A stretch of 64,000 nt of DNA from Selaginella moellendorffii (taxonomy: Eukaryota; Streptophyta; Lycopodiopsida; Selaginellales; Selaginellaceae), in the NCBI RefSeq assembly GCF_000143415.4, contig NW_003314319.1, forward strand, positions 68,954 through 132,953, written 5' to 3'. Below, piece after piece: positions 1 through 10,449 of the stretch. Under the pieces are notes generated by a model. The model searched no databases and was not told the DNA's origin. It saw only the letters and a program-made list of their open reading frames with translations. The translations under genes were made by a program, and so were the position numbers. Positions within the stretch are counted from its first letter, which is position 1; each line of letters begins with the position of its first letter.

Positions 1-50
1 TAGGGTTATCACGTGAGGCCTCATGCCATTTCGACGAGGCTGGTCGCCTA

Positions 51-1350
51 GTGAATGCACAGCCTCATCCAAACGAAGCAGAATCTCAAGGAAGTTCTTG
101 CGGCCGATGTGGCCTTCCACCCCATCTTCTGCTCCAAACAGACAATGCTGGCAGTGAGAACAAAAACATGTACGTCTTCGCGTACTTGGCGATGCTTGTT
201 GCCAAAGGCATATTTGAAACGGTTACACTTGGCTTTCTCATGGTTGGGCACACTCATGAAGACGTCGATGCCATGTTCAGTCACCTGGCAGAGTCCCTCC
301 GGCGATCCAATGTCCTCACCCTCCCACAACTCTACGATGAATTCCAAAATTGCATCAAAGGCACTGTTGAAGCTGCACTTGTGACAGAGGTTCCAGACTT
401 TAAGGGGTTTGTAAGAGGCTATATCAGGGACGGATCCGAAACGCTGATTGGCCACTCCAAGCCTCTTCAGTTTCATTTCAGCATGCGTGACGGTGCTCCA
501 ATGATGAGGTACAAGATGAGAGAATGGGACACACTGTGGCTGCCAGTGGACGGCATTGAACTCTTCAAGAGAGATCCCATAACTGGGGAACCTATGATTC
601 CTTAGGGTTCCCCACGGCTGATGCATCCGGATGGACTCAAAGACCAGGAAAGTATAGTGGCCGGGATTAGACAGCATATTGCCTTCTGGAAGAGGGGGTT
701 GGTGTTTGGTGGAGAATCCTATTTTAAGAGGTGCAAGCCTTTGCTCGAATACTGGGAGAAGATTATATCTGCTATCCAAAATGGGCCGGTTGTATATGAA
801 GAATTGGAAGAGTCCTTTTGGCCAGAACCCAGAGCACCAGATAGTAGCGGAACAATGTCCTCTGGAAATGCAGTGACAGATAACGATATTGAGGATCACT
901 ATTGTGGGCCGAGGAACAAGAAGCCGGATTCAGCATTCAATCTAGTACAGGTCTGCAAAGGAATGGTCATGCTTGTCAGACCCAGTAATAAAAAACAAAT
1001 GATATGGGTGGGGCGCTGCATCACTGATGCAGAGGAGGACGCGGAAACTAACTCCTTCAATGTAACTGTGGAGTGGTTCAAGCCAAGTTCCGGATATACG
1101 AAGGATTGCCTAGAAAAGAGATGGGTGCTGAATCCAAGGGATCCCAGCATGAGCATATCGGTGGATAATGTTGTGCATGGTTGGATGCGGAAGCAGAGTG
1201 CCACCATCACCTTGCCAGACCATGCAAGAGATGCAGCAAGAGCATTCATAACCCGGGTTCAAGGTGAGATTCATTAATATTCCTTTACTAAGTTTCTAAT
1301 GTATTTTATTTCAAGGTGAACAATCCGAATCTGAATCAGAGGAGGCGTGA
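51..1350 (+). pseudogene. C-terminal half of a DUF7869-like DDE transposase
   Basis: Recognisable motifs are LLLQTDNAGSENKN at about 200 and GFLMVGHTHEDVD at about 260. As I recall, these are hallmarks of the DUF7869 domain, an RNase H/DDE-like fold in eukaryotic mobile-element proteins; acidic residues in them could be catalytic (inference). The frame runs from an acceptor upstream of about position 100 to 1263. A 52-bp intron (1264-1315) separates a final exon that ends in an acidic Ser/Glu-rich tail at the stop 1348-1350. One in-frame TAG (603-605) interrupts an otherwise open frame, so this copy is probably defective. The N-terminal half is seen only in elements B and C. A palindrome at 10-30 lies in the preceding intron. 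Confidence 0.7.
1264..1315 (+). other. Intron before last transposase exon
   Basis: GTGAGATTC at the 5' end and TTTCAAG at the 3' end. Splicing joins the long frame to a short exon coding an acidic tail (GEQSESESEEA) with a stop at 1350. At 52 bp it matches the usual intron size in this window. It contains no palindrome. Confidence 0.7.
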
Positions 1351-1753
1351 TGGCATGTGGCCCTTTGCACTAGTATATCTTAATACCGGTCTGAGAAATA
1401 GAATGGCATGTGCCCTCAGGCCTTTTACTAAATCACCTTTGAAAGAAATGCAAGCCTCTATGTCGTAAAAAAAAGGTACTAGAGAAATTCCTTAATAATA
1501 TGAATGTTATTTAGTTTCATGAAAATACACTAAGGGTCAAATGAGTTAAATGACTTCTCCAAACTAGCAATGCCTCTTGCTACACCTTCACAATTAGATT
1601 CGTTAGAAAAAGATAACATTGAATAATATCTAAATGTTCTCACCATTAAGTTATATGTCTGGCTAATAGGAATGACGTTCATCTTGGAAAGCTCACCACA
1701 CGCTCAATGAACAAACAAATAGTGTGTGCGCGCATGCCATCGCTCTTCTTTAG
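1351..1753. other. Transposase 3' region, no gene seen
   Basis: AT-rich sequence between the transposase stop and the terminal block. It contains two degenerate half-copies of the element palindrome (about 1350-1372 and 1403-1423). No open frame or RNA gene was recognised. Confidence 0.5.
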
Positions 1754-1966
1754 CTTCAGATTCGGCTTGTTCACCTTGACAATGAGATTTACTATACAAC
1801 CAGATGGACTTAGTCTGGACACAAAGTCACTGCGCTAGTCACCATGCCCCAGATATGTCTAGCCTCTGGACAAAAAACATATAATTTCACGTCATTTTCA
1901 AATACTTGAAAATTTGTACCTAGTCCCATTTTACTGAATAAATCCCACTTTAACGAAATAGAGCTT
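1754..1966. repeat. Terminal block of element A
   Basis: About 213 bp shared with 9049-9262 (same orientation) and 36739-36950 (inverted). The inner edge, 1754-1777, is an inverted copy of the last transposase exon (about 1313-1335) with roughly one mismatch, so transcript or DNA could fold across about 420 bp. The outer edge is the 23-24 bp terminal sequence found at both ends of element C. Confidence 0.75.
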
Positions 1967-3296
1967 TCACCAGGTTCGCAGAGAAGATACTGTTTTTCTT
2001 TGGCAACTGTAATTATATGCTCCATTGAAGTCACCTCTTCAATGGAGTTTGTCACCGCAACACACGGGACACCCTTGAGTAGTGCGGCTCGAAAGAATAG
2101 TCCGCCGCAGTTGTACTCGACAACGCATTTGCCCTTGGAGTCGGAAGCAGATGACCCACCTGCTATTGCGTTGAAGACCCAGCTGAGCATTTCCCATGCT
2201 GCACCTAGAGCTTTCTCTGGATTCGAAAGCTCCATAGCCGTCTTCAGTTCCTCAGGCACGGGTAAATTGACCTCCCTCAGATCAATTCGATCGGCCTTGT
2301 TGAACGAAGCTGGGAAGTCACTCCAGTCCCACTCTGCTGCAGGACCAATAACAAGGGCGAGTGTGAAGATGTGGACATTCGTCGGTATCTTCTTCTTAGC
2401 TATTATCCCATGGATCTCCCACATCTCCTTGCCTTTCAACCGAGCCTTCACCTCGTTCAAGGCCTTCCAGAACTTGTGATAGGATTCGGAGTCGTAGATC
2501 ATATAGTGGACTGAAGATTCCACCTCCGCAAGTCCCACCATTAAGTCAATGATGGAGCTGACTTTGTCTGCATGAGTGATCTCCTCGTTTGTGAAGTCCA
2601 TCACACAAAAGATGTTCTTGACTTGCTCATCTCCGCGGGAAACGATGCTCCTCCACCTTTGATCCTCATCCGAATTCACGTATACCCGGTAAGGTTCTCG
2701 ATAGGCCTCTGCTGTAGGGTCGAGCTGTTTCTAAAGCTGGCGGTCGACATCCCTCTTAATGAAATTTGGATACTGATCCAACTTCTCAGCTTTACTTTTC
2801 GTGGCATCCCGCAGCAGATCAATGAACTTGGGGGCCCCCTTCACGTACTCGTCGATGTCTTCATTTGACAACTCCAGCTCTTCCATCATCTCTTGCGTGG
2901 TGTCGATGCTCACCCTCTCCACGGCCACTTGCTCGAAGATCCAATCCTTCAATAGCGCACGAGCTCTCAGAGTCGTGCACAAGTCCTCGTATGTCACAAT
3001 ATGGCTGGGAGTCATTTTGGTCTTGTTGAAGACTACCTCACCACGTAGAAGAGCATTAGCCACTATCAGAAGGTCGTCGTCATCTAGAGACCGCGAGAAA
3101 CGCAAGGCGTTGAGCTTCAAATCATTGGGCTTCCGGCCGTCCTCCACACCCATTGAGTTTAGCAACTCCCCGTCATGGTACCTCCTCAGCACATCTACCC
3201 ATTTGTCAAAAACAACTTTTGTCGCGAGTAGAATGTTATGGATGCTGAGTGTGTCATTGACCCCCAGTGTTTTCGAGAGAAGACTCGAGAATTCCC

Positions 3297-3349
3297 CTGC
3301 ATGGATATGGCGTGAGGCCACATGCTATGCCACATGCAACGAGGCTTAC
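3297..3349 (-). other. Palindrome-bearing micro-intron in gene 2 of B
   Basis: 53 bp, with donor GTAAGCC and acceptor ATGCAG on the minus strand. A degenerate copy of the element palindrome (about 3307-3331) fills the half next to the 3' splice site. The equivalent intron in C is 41598-41651, with the same arrangement. Confidence 0.75.
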
Positions 3350-4583
3350 CTGCTAGGCGCTAGTTGCTAGTGCACGTCCTTGTCCTGGTTTTTGTGGCTT
3401 CTTCAGTTGAACCCAGAGCTTCCGTGTTCGTGCCAATGTCTCGTGCAGACCCGATTTGTAGCACGTTTCTTGCTTGACATTCTGCGCGTGGGAGATGTAT
3501 ATGATAGATCGGAGGGGCGAGTTGCCTTTTATCAGGCGGACAACTCTTGTCTTGAAGACTTTCTTCACCTCCTCACCCACCATAATATCCACAACTATCT
3601 CTTGCATCGCCAAGCTAGAATGCTGCCCGGAGACGGCATAGAACCGGATGTTTTGATCGTCCAACACCTTTCTATTGATCAAGTCTGGAAACTTCGTCTC
3701 GCCCTTCATTGTTCGGTAGTAGGGGATCATGTCTGCGATGTCGGGTGTTACTGGACTTGCCAGCATCTTCTGCTTCAGTTTTTCCACCCACTCATCAGAT
3801 ACTAACCTGTGGTTTTATTTGCTTTGGATGTCGATGTGGCTCACGTCGATTGTATATACTTTGTTGGAATAGTAACAAGTACTATTATCTGCGACGATTT
3901 TTGCTGCCTCTTCTTGCTCTTTTTGCTCTTTGCGGCTCTTCTTTTTGGTGGGTGTAGTGTTCGAACCCGAGGCAATGGCATCACCGAGTAGCTTCTTTTT
4001 TGGAGCAGGAGAGTCGGATGTCGGCTTGAGCTTGACCACCCTTTTCTGCTTCGGGGTAGTTTCCAGATCGACCCCCTTCCCCTTCGCTTCGCGAACTGGA
4101 GTCACTCTCAATGGCTCAATGTTGGAATATAGTTTTTGAACATCGCCGTAGGTGAGGTCCGTGGATTCCATGTGATCTTCATAGACCCGCAGCGTCTTTG
4201 AAATTGTGGGCCTCCTGGACAACCTCTCCCTAGCTCCTTCTAGGAATTCCTCATAGCCGCTGCCCCCCTCCGGGAAGCCGCTAGGATGTGCAAGGTGGAT
4301 CTTGAAGGCGGACGCTGTCTCTACCACAAGTGCCAGTCCATATTCTTGCATGGAACTGCATGGAGTGTCTGTCACTTGGATGAGGATCCCCATGCATTCT
4401 TTTCTCCCACCATCTGTGTTGTACAGCCTTAGATCCTCGCCTTCCATCCCAAAAGTCCAACTGGTGAGCTCCTCCCCCTTCTCTGCATCCACATTGACAA
4501 TGGCTGGAAGAAGAACGCAATTCCTCGCCTGTTCAGAAATGCACAACAATTAGAGCTGACAAATGAAAAGCTAGCAGCTGGAA

Positions 4584-4743
4584 ATAACGTGAGGCCACAC
4601 GCCATTCACCACTGCATCAGATGTCTTGAGGCTGCATCCTAAGATGGCGTGAGGCTACACGCCATCTGTAACCGGACTGCACTCGAGAGCCCAATCGGTG
4701 CATGCCAATGTTGCTACTGAATGGCATGTGGCCTCATGCCATT
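4584..4743. repeat. Three element palindromes in intron 1 of gene 2 (B)
   Basis: Copies at 4584-4606, 4643-4666 and 4720-4743. The last is a near-perfect 24-bp palindrome (AATGGCATG, core TGGCCT, CATGCCATT). All three lie between the ATG exon (4770) and exon 2 (4528). The same trio occurs at 40205-40365 in element C. Confidence 0.85.
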
Positions 4744-4959
4744 TTCTACTTGGCCTAAAAGACTTACCATTTGAAGCCGAATGGAGGCGTGACAACCGGA
4801 CTCGCTGGCGAATGTGCATTGTGTGTGCAGCAGATCGTAGCAGCAAGGCTACTCTGCCACTTACAGTTGGAGAGTGGCGCTGAAATCTCCTAGGACACCA
4901 AGTGGGCTGCGTGTGGGTGGCGGAGTGGGCGGCAGGGTTGGCGGCGAAGTTACAAACTG

Positions 4960-5150
4960 GGTGTGTCTTGAAGTGGACGCCGATGCACACGAGCGCAATG
5001 CGAGCGCGAGTGTGATGCAAGCGCGAGTGGACGCCGATGCACATGAGAAACCTGTAGAGAAGGTAGATGAGCGCGAATGTGAGCGTGATCGCGAGTGGGA
5101 GCGCGATGCGAGCGCGAGTGTGCGAGCGCGAGTACGAAGCAAAATGCAAA
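4960..5150. repeat. GC-rich degenerate tandem repeat, gene 2 leader (B)
   Basis: Alternating GCGCGAGTG / GATGCGAGC-like units with CACGAGCGC variants. It sits between the TATA box at 5366-5373 and the ATG at 4770, so it would be in the 5' leader of gene 2. The open frames through it in several phases are low-complexity artefacts. The matching array in C is at about 39820-39985. Confidence 0.6.
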
Positions 5151-5365
5151 ACCTAACCTCACACGCGCGAAATGTCACGACGGTTGGTAATCCCGCAACG
5201 TCATCATTCATCGGACTTGGGCGCCACCATTAATTTCTGGATCGCCGCACGCACGCATGCATGTGAAATCCAAAAGAAATCCGCAACGTCATCATTCCTC
5301 GGACTGCATGCACGCGAAATCCAAAAGAAAGATCATGATTGGGATATCATTTAATACCCTCGCTA

Positions 5366-5373
5366 TATTTATA
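5366..5373 (-). promoter_or_regulatory. TATA box for gene 2 (B)
   Basis: TATAAATA on the minus strand, upstream of the gene 2 leader. The same box is kept in element C at 39583-39590 on the plus strand. Confidence 0.5.
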
Positions 5374-5434
5374 CCATGCATGATTGGATATTCTAAAGCA
5401 TCTTGTATTTCTAAAAATGCTAGATGTTCAGCTA

Positions 5435-6760
5435 AATAAAGAATGGTATACAATGTCCTTCTTGATGACCCTGCAAAGAAGCATCTCGATCGGACACCAC
5501 ATGAGACCACACGAGCCTTACAATGTTTCAGGGGCATTTGCCATAGATCCGACTGTTATTTTGCTCCAAGATTCTACAGTTTGGTGTGCATTGACCTTTC
5601 CATCGACACTGCAAAGGGACATCACAATCAGATGCGGGATCACAAGAAACTAACTTCACTAACTCTGGTTTCACCAAGATCTACGTAAGGAGTTATAAAA
5701 TGAAAGGACCCTCTCTATTGAAATATGTTTATGGTCCTAGGGGCATTGTGACATATCAAAGGATTTTGCATCAAGTTCTGTATTTGCATGTTTATCAAGC
5801 TACTGAATTGCTAAACCCTAAACCCTCCCTAAATATGTGGCAAATGCTGCGTGAAGAAAGATGCCCTTTCTGGGCAAATGTTGTAAGAGGCAGATGCCGA
5901 GCAGTTACACGGCGAATAATCTTGGCGCGGATCGCTGACATGGCATGGCAAAGTTCGAATCACTGACATGGCACAGCTGGATCGAGGCAAGGACATGATG
6001 TGACAAAGTTCAACGTTCGACAGCAAAGTCTAGAAGCTACTCAATTTGAAATTTGTCAGAGGAATTATAAGATCTCGTTTGTCAAAGGATTTGATGTGAC
6101 GTTCAAGCGTGTGGGCTCATGCAATTTTGATCCCAAAAAATGCACCAAAAAATGGTCGGCGTCATCTGGCATTATTTCTTGAATGGCATGGGGCCACATG
6201 CCATTTTAAGGGGCACATAGGAGTATATTCCTAGAATATTCTGAGATTTTTTTGAGTTTTCTGGATATCCAACCGTTAGATCGCAACTAGATTTTACAGA
6301 ATGGTATATAATGTCTTTTTTGGTGACCCTGCAAAGAAGCATCTCGATCGGAGACCACATGAGACCACACGAGCCTTACAATGTTTCAGGGGCATTTGCC
6401 ATAGATCCGACCGTTATTTTGCTCCAAGATTTTACAGTTTGGTGTGCATTGACCTTTCCATCGACACTGCAAAGGGACATCACAATCAGATGCGGGATCA
6501 CAAGAAACCAACTTCACTAACTCTGGTTTCACCAAGATCTACGTAAGGAGTTATGAAATGAAAGGACCCTCTCTATTGAAATGTGTTTATGGTCCTAAGG
6601 GCATTGTGACATATCAAATGATTTTGCATCAAGTTCTGTATTTGCATGTTTATCAAGCTATTGAATTGCTAAACCCTAAACCCTAAACCCTAAACCCTAA
6701 ACATGTGGCAAATGCTGCGTGAAGAAAGATGCCCTTTCTGGGCAAATGCTGTAAGAGGCA
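5435..6760. repeat. Tandem duplication specific to element B
   Basis: A segment beginning GAATGGTATACAATGTC at about 5442 recurs at about 6299 and stays similar for about 400 bp. Each copy ends in a CCCTAAA-rich stretch and a GTGGCAAATGCTGCGTG block. Element C has a single copy (about 39060-39515, inverted). Between the copies lies a palindrome at 6182-6205. Confidence 0.75.
6669..6702. repeat. Interstitial telomere-like repeat
   Basis: Four to five head-to-tail CCCTAAA units inside the second duplicated copy. The first copy (about 5812-5832) and the C copy (about 39125-39147) have only two imperfect units, so the array has expanded here. Confidence 0.8.
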
Positions 6761-7100
6761 GATTCCGAGCAGATGTATCTCAGGCTAGCGAAGGGGACAA
6801 ACGAAAGCTAGCTATAAACATGACGGGATGCAAATAGATTACTAGGTTGGTCCTGCGAAAATCAAAAACCATAATTGAAAACATTGAAAATGCAAAAAGA
6901 AAGGTTTATAATATTTTTTAATTTTAAGCAACCAAAGGAATGTAAGTAGGGCATGTGTTTGTAAGTTTAAAAATGCCTCAACCACTTAAATTCCCAAGTA
7001 AATAAAGCTGTTTCTATTTTTGGTACATTATAGCGTGTGGGCTCATGCAATTTTGAACCCAAAAATGCACCAAAAAATGCTCGACTAGCATTATTCTTTG

Positions 7101-7600
7101 AATGGCGTGTGGCCTTATATTGCCATAAATGGACGTACATACACAGCATAATTATTCCTTTACACAGCGAATAATCTTGGTGCGGATCGCTGACATGGCA
7201 TGGCAAAGTTCGAATCACTGATATGGCACAGCTGGATCGAGGCAAGGACATGATGTGACAAAGTTCAACGTCCGACAGCAAAGTCTAGAAGCTACTCAGT
7301 TTGAAATTTGTCAGAAGAATCATAAGATCTGGTTTGTCAGAGGATTTGATGTGACGTTCAAGCGTGTGTTATTTTTGAATTCTCGAACTCATTCCTAGGT
7401 CTATCATTTTTGTGCGCCGTGTTCTTGGTTCCGCTGAGCGCAATGAGCGCTGCTTGTGTAAGCGACGTTGTGAGCTGTGGTTTATGTGTCTACGAGCGGT
7501 TGCGGCATTGGGAGCGCCATTGCGAGCGGCAGTTTATGCGAGTGGCAGTTTGTGCGAGCGGCGCTACGGTACCACTAATGGTATGAGGGCTCATGCCATC
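7101..7600. repeat. Element palindromes and GC-rich repeat near transposase promoter (B)
   Basis: Palindrome copies at 7101-7126 (degenerate) and 7578-7600. Between them, at about 7430-7565, is a GC-rich array of GCGAGCGGC / GCGAGTGGC-like units, matched in C at about 38225-38400. The frames it opens look like low-complexity artefacts. Confidence 0.6.
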
Positions 7601-7673
7601 TTGGGGCTTGCAAGTTCATCACTAGCATATTGCCAATAGTTTCTTTACCTGCCTGTAGCTGTGTGTTTATCAA

Positions 7674-7867
7674 GATGGCATGAGGCCTCATGCCATCTTT
7701 GGCCCCTACTAGCCTATTGCCATATTCCTTTTGCCTTGCTGCAATTGTATATATTTTTGTATGGGTGACTAGTCACGAACACAAAAATATATACAGTTGC
7801 AGCAAGGTAAAAGGAATATAGCAACAGGCTAGCAAGGGCCAAAGATAGCGTGAGGTCTCATGCCATT
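7674..7867. repeat. Foldback (long inverted repeat) bounded by palindromes, B only
   Basis: Two arms of about 85 bp (7674 to about 7760 and about 7781 to 7867) are complementary around the short spacer ATGGGTGACTAGTCACGAAC. The outermost 24 bp of each arm is itself a copy of the element palindrome. In element C the corresponding place (38099-38120) holds one palindrome and no foldback, so this block was gained in B or lost in C. Confidence 0.85.
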
Positions 7868-7879
7868 AGTGGTACTACT

Positions 7880-7973
7880 AATGGCATAAGGGCTCATGCC
7901 AATTTTGTGAATGCGAAATTTCACGTGGGTGTCAATAGCATGTTTGAATAATGGCATGTGGCCTCATGCTATT
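7880..7973. repeat. Two further palindromes upstream of transposase N-terminal gene
   Basis: Copies at 7880-7904 and 7950-7973, about 80-175 bp before the ATG at 8055. The C equivalent of the second is 38027-38050. Confidence 0.8.
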
Positions 7974-8054
7974 GAGGTTGTTTGGTATGTTATGATTTAG
8001 GCCATTCTCCAATCATTTTTTGTATGGTCTTAACTTCTTTTCTGCACTTTCAGA

Positions 8055-9046
8055 ATGGCCTTCGCAAGTGCGACACATGTTCCCTCCGTGGATCTTAAGA
8101 ACCGTGCTACATGGATTCAGGCAAAGGTGTTTCTAAACAACACCAAGGGGGAGGTGGTAGCTGAGGGCTTAGCCACAGTTGTCAATCCAAGAGATGCGGT
8201 TGCTAATCAAGAATTGAGCTGGGATGATATTGGAGTTGCGATTTTAGAGGTTGTTGACACAGAAGAAAACAGTCTGACTATTGGAAGCATTGTGCGGTGG
8301 AAATTGAGGCACTTAGTGTTTGAGAATGTGAAGGATTCACAATCAAACACCACTACAACTGATGATAGAACATCTCTTCATGGGAAAAGAAAGTACACCT
8401 TCCTAAAGCGCAGCCAAAGGGATCTGAGCAACAAACCGAAAAGGCAGAAAATGGTGATGGAGGTTCGAATGGTCTCGACAGTTACTTGTTGCAAGAGGAG
8501 GTGCTGTCAACATGCTGATTGGGATGCTATTGAAGAGGAGAGAGCAAGATACAAGACATTGTCCTGGAAGGCAGCTCGCAATTTTGTGTATGAGGCATTA
8601 CGGTCATCTGTTAATGCTTCAGAACATCAGGTGGGGGGCATGGTCTTCCAGAGGGGTTTGGTCTGCATGAAGGCATGGAGAATCATTTATGGAGTCCCTC
8701 GAAGCACATTCTACAGAATCAAAACTGAGTTCGAGGAACAAAGGGTTCAACAGGCAGTCCATGGGAACGACGGTACTCACAAAACCAGGGGTCATGTTGT
8801 ATATGGAGAGGCAATCTTCAAGAGGTTTGTCGAGACATGTAGCGAGCAGCAACCACATAAAACCCGCCTCTTGGAAGATGGAACTCGAGACACCCAACGA
8901 GTTCTCCCTTCCATGTATACCAAGGGGGCCATATTGGAAGATGTGAATCGGGAACTCCAGAGTAATGGCTATAGGAAGCTGAGCCAATCTAGATTTAGTA
9001 GATTGTGGAGCAACAGGTTCAGGGATTTGAGAATAGGAAAGTACTC
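8055..9046 (+). pseudogene. N-terminal half of DUF7869-type transposase (B)
   Basis: About 330 residues from ATG 8055. They include a Cys-rich site TCCKRRCCQH (about residue 150), a helical segment with GVPRSTFYRIK (about 220), a VHGNDGTHKTRG motif, and a segment ending in IGKYSSF (about 9046). This order matches the N-terminal part of DUF7869 proteins as I remember them; in those a CxxC and the DDE half follow. Here the frame instead enters the terminal block, adding about 28 meaningless residues before a stop at 9134. I read this as an internal deletion of the catalytic half. The C copy (36867-37945) has the same junction plus a 1-nt frameshift. Confidence 0.7.
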
Positions 9047-9048
9047 CA

Positions 9049-9262
9049 GCTTCAGATTCGGCTTGTTCACCTTGACAATGAGATTTATTATACAACCAGA
9101 TGGACTCAGTCTGGACACAAAGTCACCGCGCTAGTCACCATGCCCCAGATATGTCTAGCCCCTGGACAAAAAACATATAATTTCACATCATTTTCAAATA
9201 CTTGAAAATTTGTACCTAGTCCCATTTTACTGAATAAATCCCACTTTAACGAAATAGAGCTT
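9049..9262. repeat. Right terminal block of element B
   Basis: Same sequence as 1754-1966, ending in ACTTTAACGAAATAGAGCTT. The flank after 9262 is CTAAGGATAT, and the LTR element begins 10 bp further on. Confidence 0.8.
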
Positions 9263-9272
9263 CTAAGGATAT

Positions 9273-10434
9273 TGTCACGAATGTGACTTCAGATATCGAA
9301 AGTTATCTGTCGGTTGTTTTTCAAATATTCTTTCCTTATCTTTCCTTACTGCCATAATAACAAAAGGTTAGTATTGCTGGACCCTTTATTAGTCCCTTTT
9401 GTGCTAGTGGAGTTAATTGGGCATTTCGAGTGTACTTAGACCGGATGAGCATAAGGATAGAATTCCTACATGTTATTAACTAAGTATACTTAGCTCGGTA
9501 AAGAGTTTCTGTCTTGTTGTGTCTTGCACTAGCTAGTGACAAAAACCCTCGTGTAATGAGATTAGTCCCTTAATATCATTGGATGATAGTTTACCGTGTT
9601 TGCCAAACACCCTCACCATCATGCCCTTTATGTTAGTCTCATTTTGGTCCTAAATGCTATTTATGGAAAGTGTCTAGATTTGCTCATTTAGTATATTTTT
9701 GGAATGTAGAGATTGTCCTAAACACAATAGTGTTCATCCCATGTCCAAATTCGCAATCTAGGGACATTCTATATTTAGTAAGTTTTAAGCTTATCCCAAA
9801 GATTAACTCTTGATACTAAGGGAGGCTTGGGGTGAAAGCCCAAAGCATGTGTTCCTCAGGGTGGGGGGGGGGGGAGGGGGCGCTATGGGGGGTTCCAAAT
9901 GTATAGTAAGGATAGTGGGTAGGTTAGGCATAGTTAATCAACTTAAAGTATAGTCTAGCTCTTGCTTGCGTGTTTGTTCTTGTTTAGTGTCTGGTTTGGG
10001 TCCAAACCCAAGTTCCATTCCATGCTAGCTGGTGGAGTACTTATATCCTCACGTTAGGCCACCAGTATGCCGAAATAACACCAGACTCCATTTAACTCTA
10101 TTTTGTATGCTTGGGATGTTGGTTGCTTTAGGATTGATCTAAGTTGCTCTGTGCTCCTATCCCTTCACTCCTTGGACTATATGCTTGGGAGTCGTTCCGT
10201 GCTTTAGTGCCATCACTCCTTGGTTCCATATTTGGGAGTTTGGCATTGTTCCTTCATTTAGTGGCCCAAGGCTCTAAATCTCGGGTTTCACACCATTGTC
10301 CTTTGGACACGTGGTATGTGGCACATAGCATATAGCATATGACACGTGGTATATGGAGGGTTTAGGTTCCACTTTGTGGTGTTATCCTATGTTAAATCAC
10401 CATAGGATAAAGAGTAAAAACCATATGCACTACA
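9273..10434 (+). repeat. 5' LTR
   Basis: 1162 bp, TG..CA. It contains a poly-G run at about 9860-9890 also present in the other LTR copies (poly-C at 21953-21963 in the inverted one). Confidence 0.85.
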
Positions 10435-10435
10435 T

Positions 10436-10449
10436 TTGGTATCAGAGAA
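10436..10449 (+). other. Primer-binding site
   Basis: TTGGTATCAGAGAA directly follows the LTR. TGGTATCAGA is the usual initiator-tRNA-Met-complementary primer site of plant LTR retrotransposons. Confidence 0.75.

Larger units (their letters stand above)
1..1966 (+). mobile_element. Element A, 3' part of a DUF7869-type DNA transposon
   Basis: The window opens inside this element. It holds the C-terminal half of a transposase-like gene reading right, a 3' region with no gene (1351-1753) and a terminal block (1754-1966). That block is nearly identical to the right end of element B (about 9049-9262) and, inverted, to the left end of element C (36739-36950). Its outermost bases, complemented, read AAGCTCTATTTCGTTAAAGT and match both ends of C. 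Immediately after 1966 comes the interior of a gene that is uninterrupted in C, so A seems to have inserted into element B. The left end of A lies outside the window. Confidence 0.75.
1967..4770 (-). pseudogene. Element gene 2 (ParB-like/methyltransferase-like), truncated copy in B
   Basis: Starts at ATG 4770-4768, which lies at the end of exon 1 directly before a GT donor. Exon 2 runs from 4528; further exons run to 3350 and from 3296, with a 53-bp intron at 3297-3349 that contains the element palindrome. Exon 2 ends in a Lys-rich, NLS-like stretch. Then comes a segment with SGQHSSLAMQ (about 3600-3625), which resembles the ParB/Srx loop G-Q-H-x-x-x-A. After a helical linker, a segment near 2070-2120 (YNCGGLFFRAALLKGVPCVAV) looks like a SAM methyltransferase motif I. 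A TAG at about 2730 breaks the frame where C has CAG. The gene is cut at the exon-5' splice junction by the end of element A. Confidence 0.65.
1967..9262. mobile_element. Element B, deleted relative of element A, inverted against C
   Basis: Gene 2 reads left (4770 to 1967, cut by element A) and the transposase N-terminal gene reads right (8055 to about 9046), away from a shared divergent promoter region. The right end (9049-9262) is the element terminus. Compared with C, B carries an extra tandem duplication (about 5435-6760) and an extra foldback (7674-7867). The region homologous to the DDE half present in A is missing: the N-terminal transposase frame runs straight into the terminal block near 9046. 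B is therefore non-autonomous. Confidence 0.75.

Noticed and set aside
1810-1966. Last about 50 codons of a frame reading left from 2679
   Set aside because: This tail translates the terminal block of element A, not the C-terminus of gene 2.
2000-3370. Several plus-strand frames of 98-189 codons
   Set aside because: Antisense shadows of gene 2 exons; no motifs.
9047-9134. Last 28 codons of the transposase N-terminal frame
   Set aside because: Read-through into the terminal block after an internal deletion.
9860-9890. Poly-G run as a possible quadruplex regulator
   Set aside because: Present in every LTR copy at variable length; ordinary homopolymer drift is enough.
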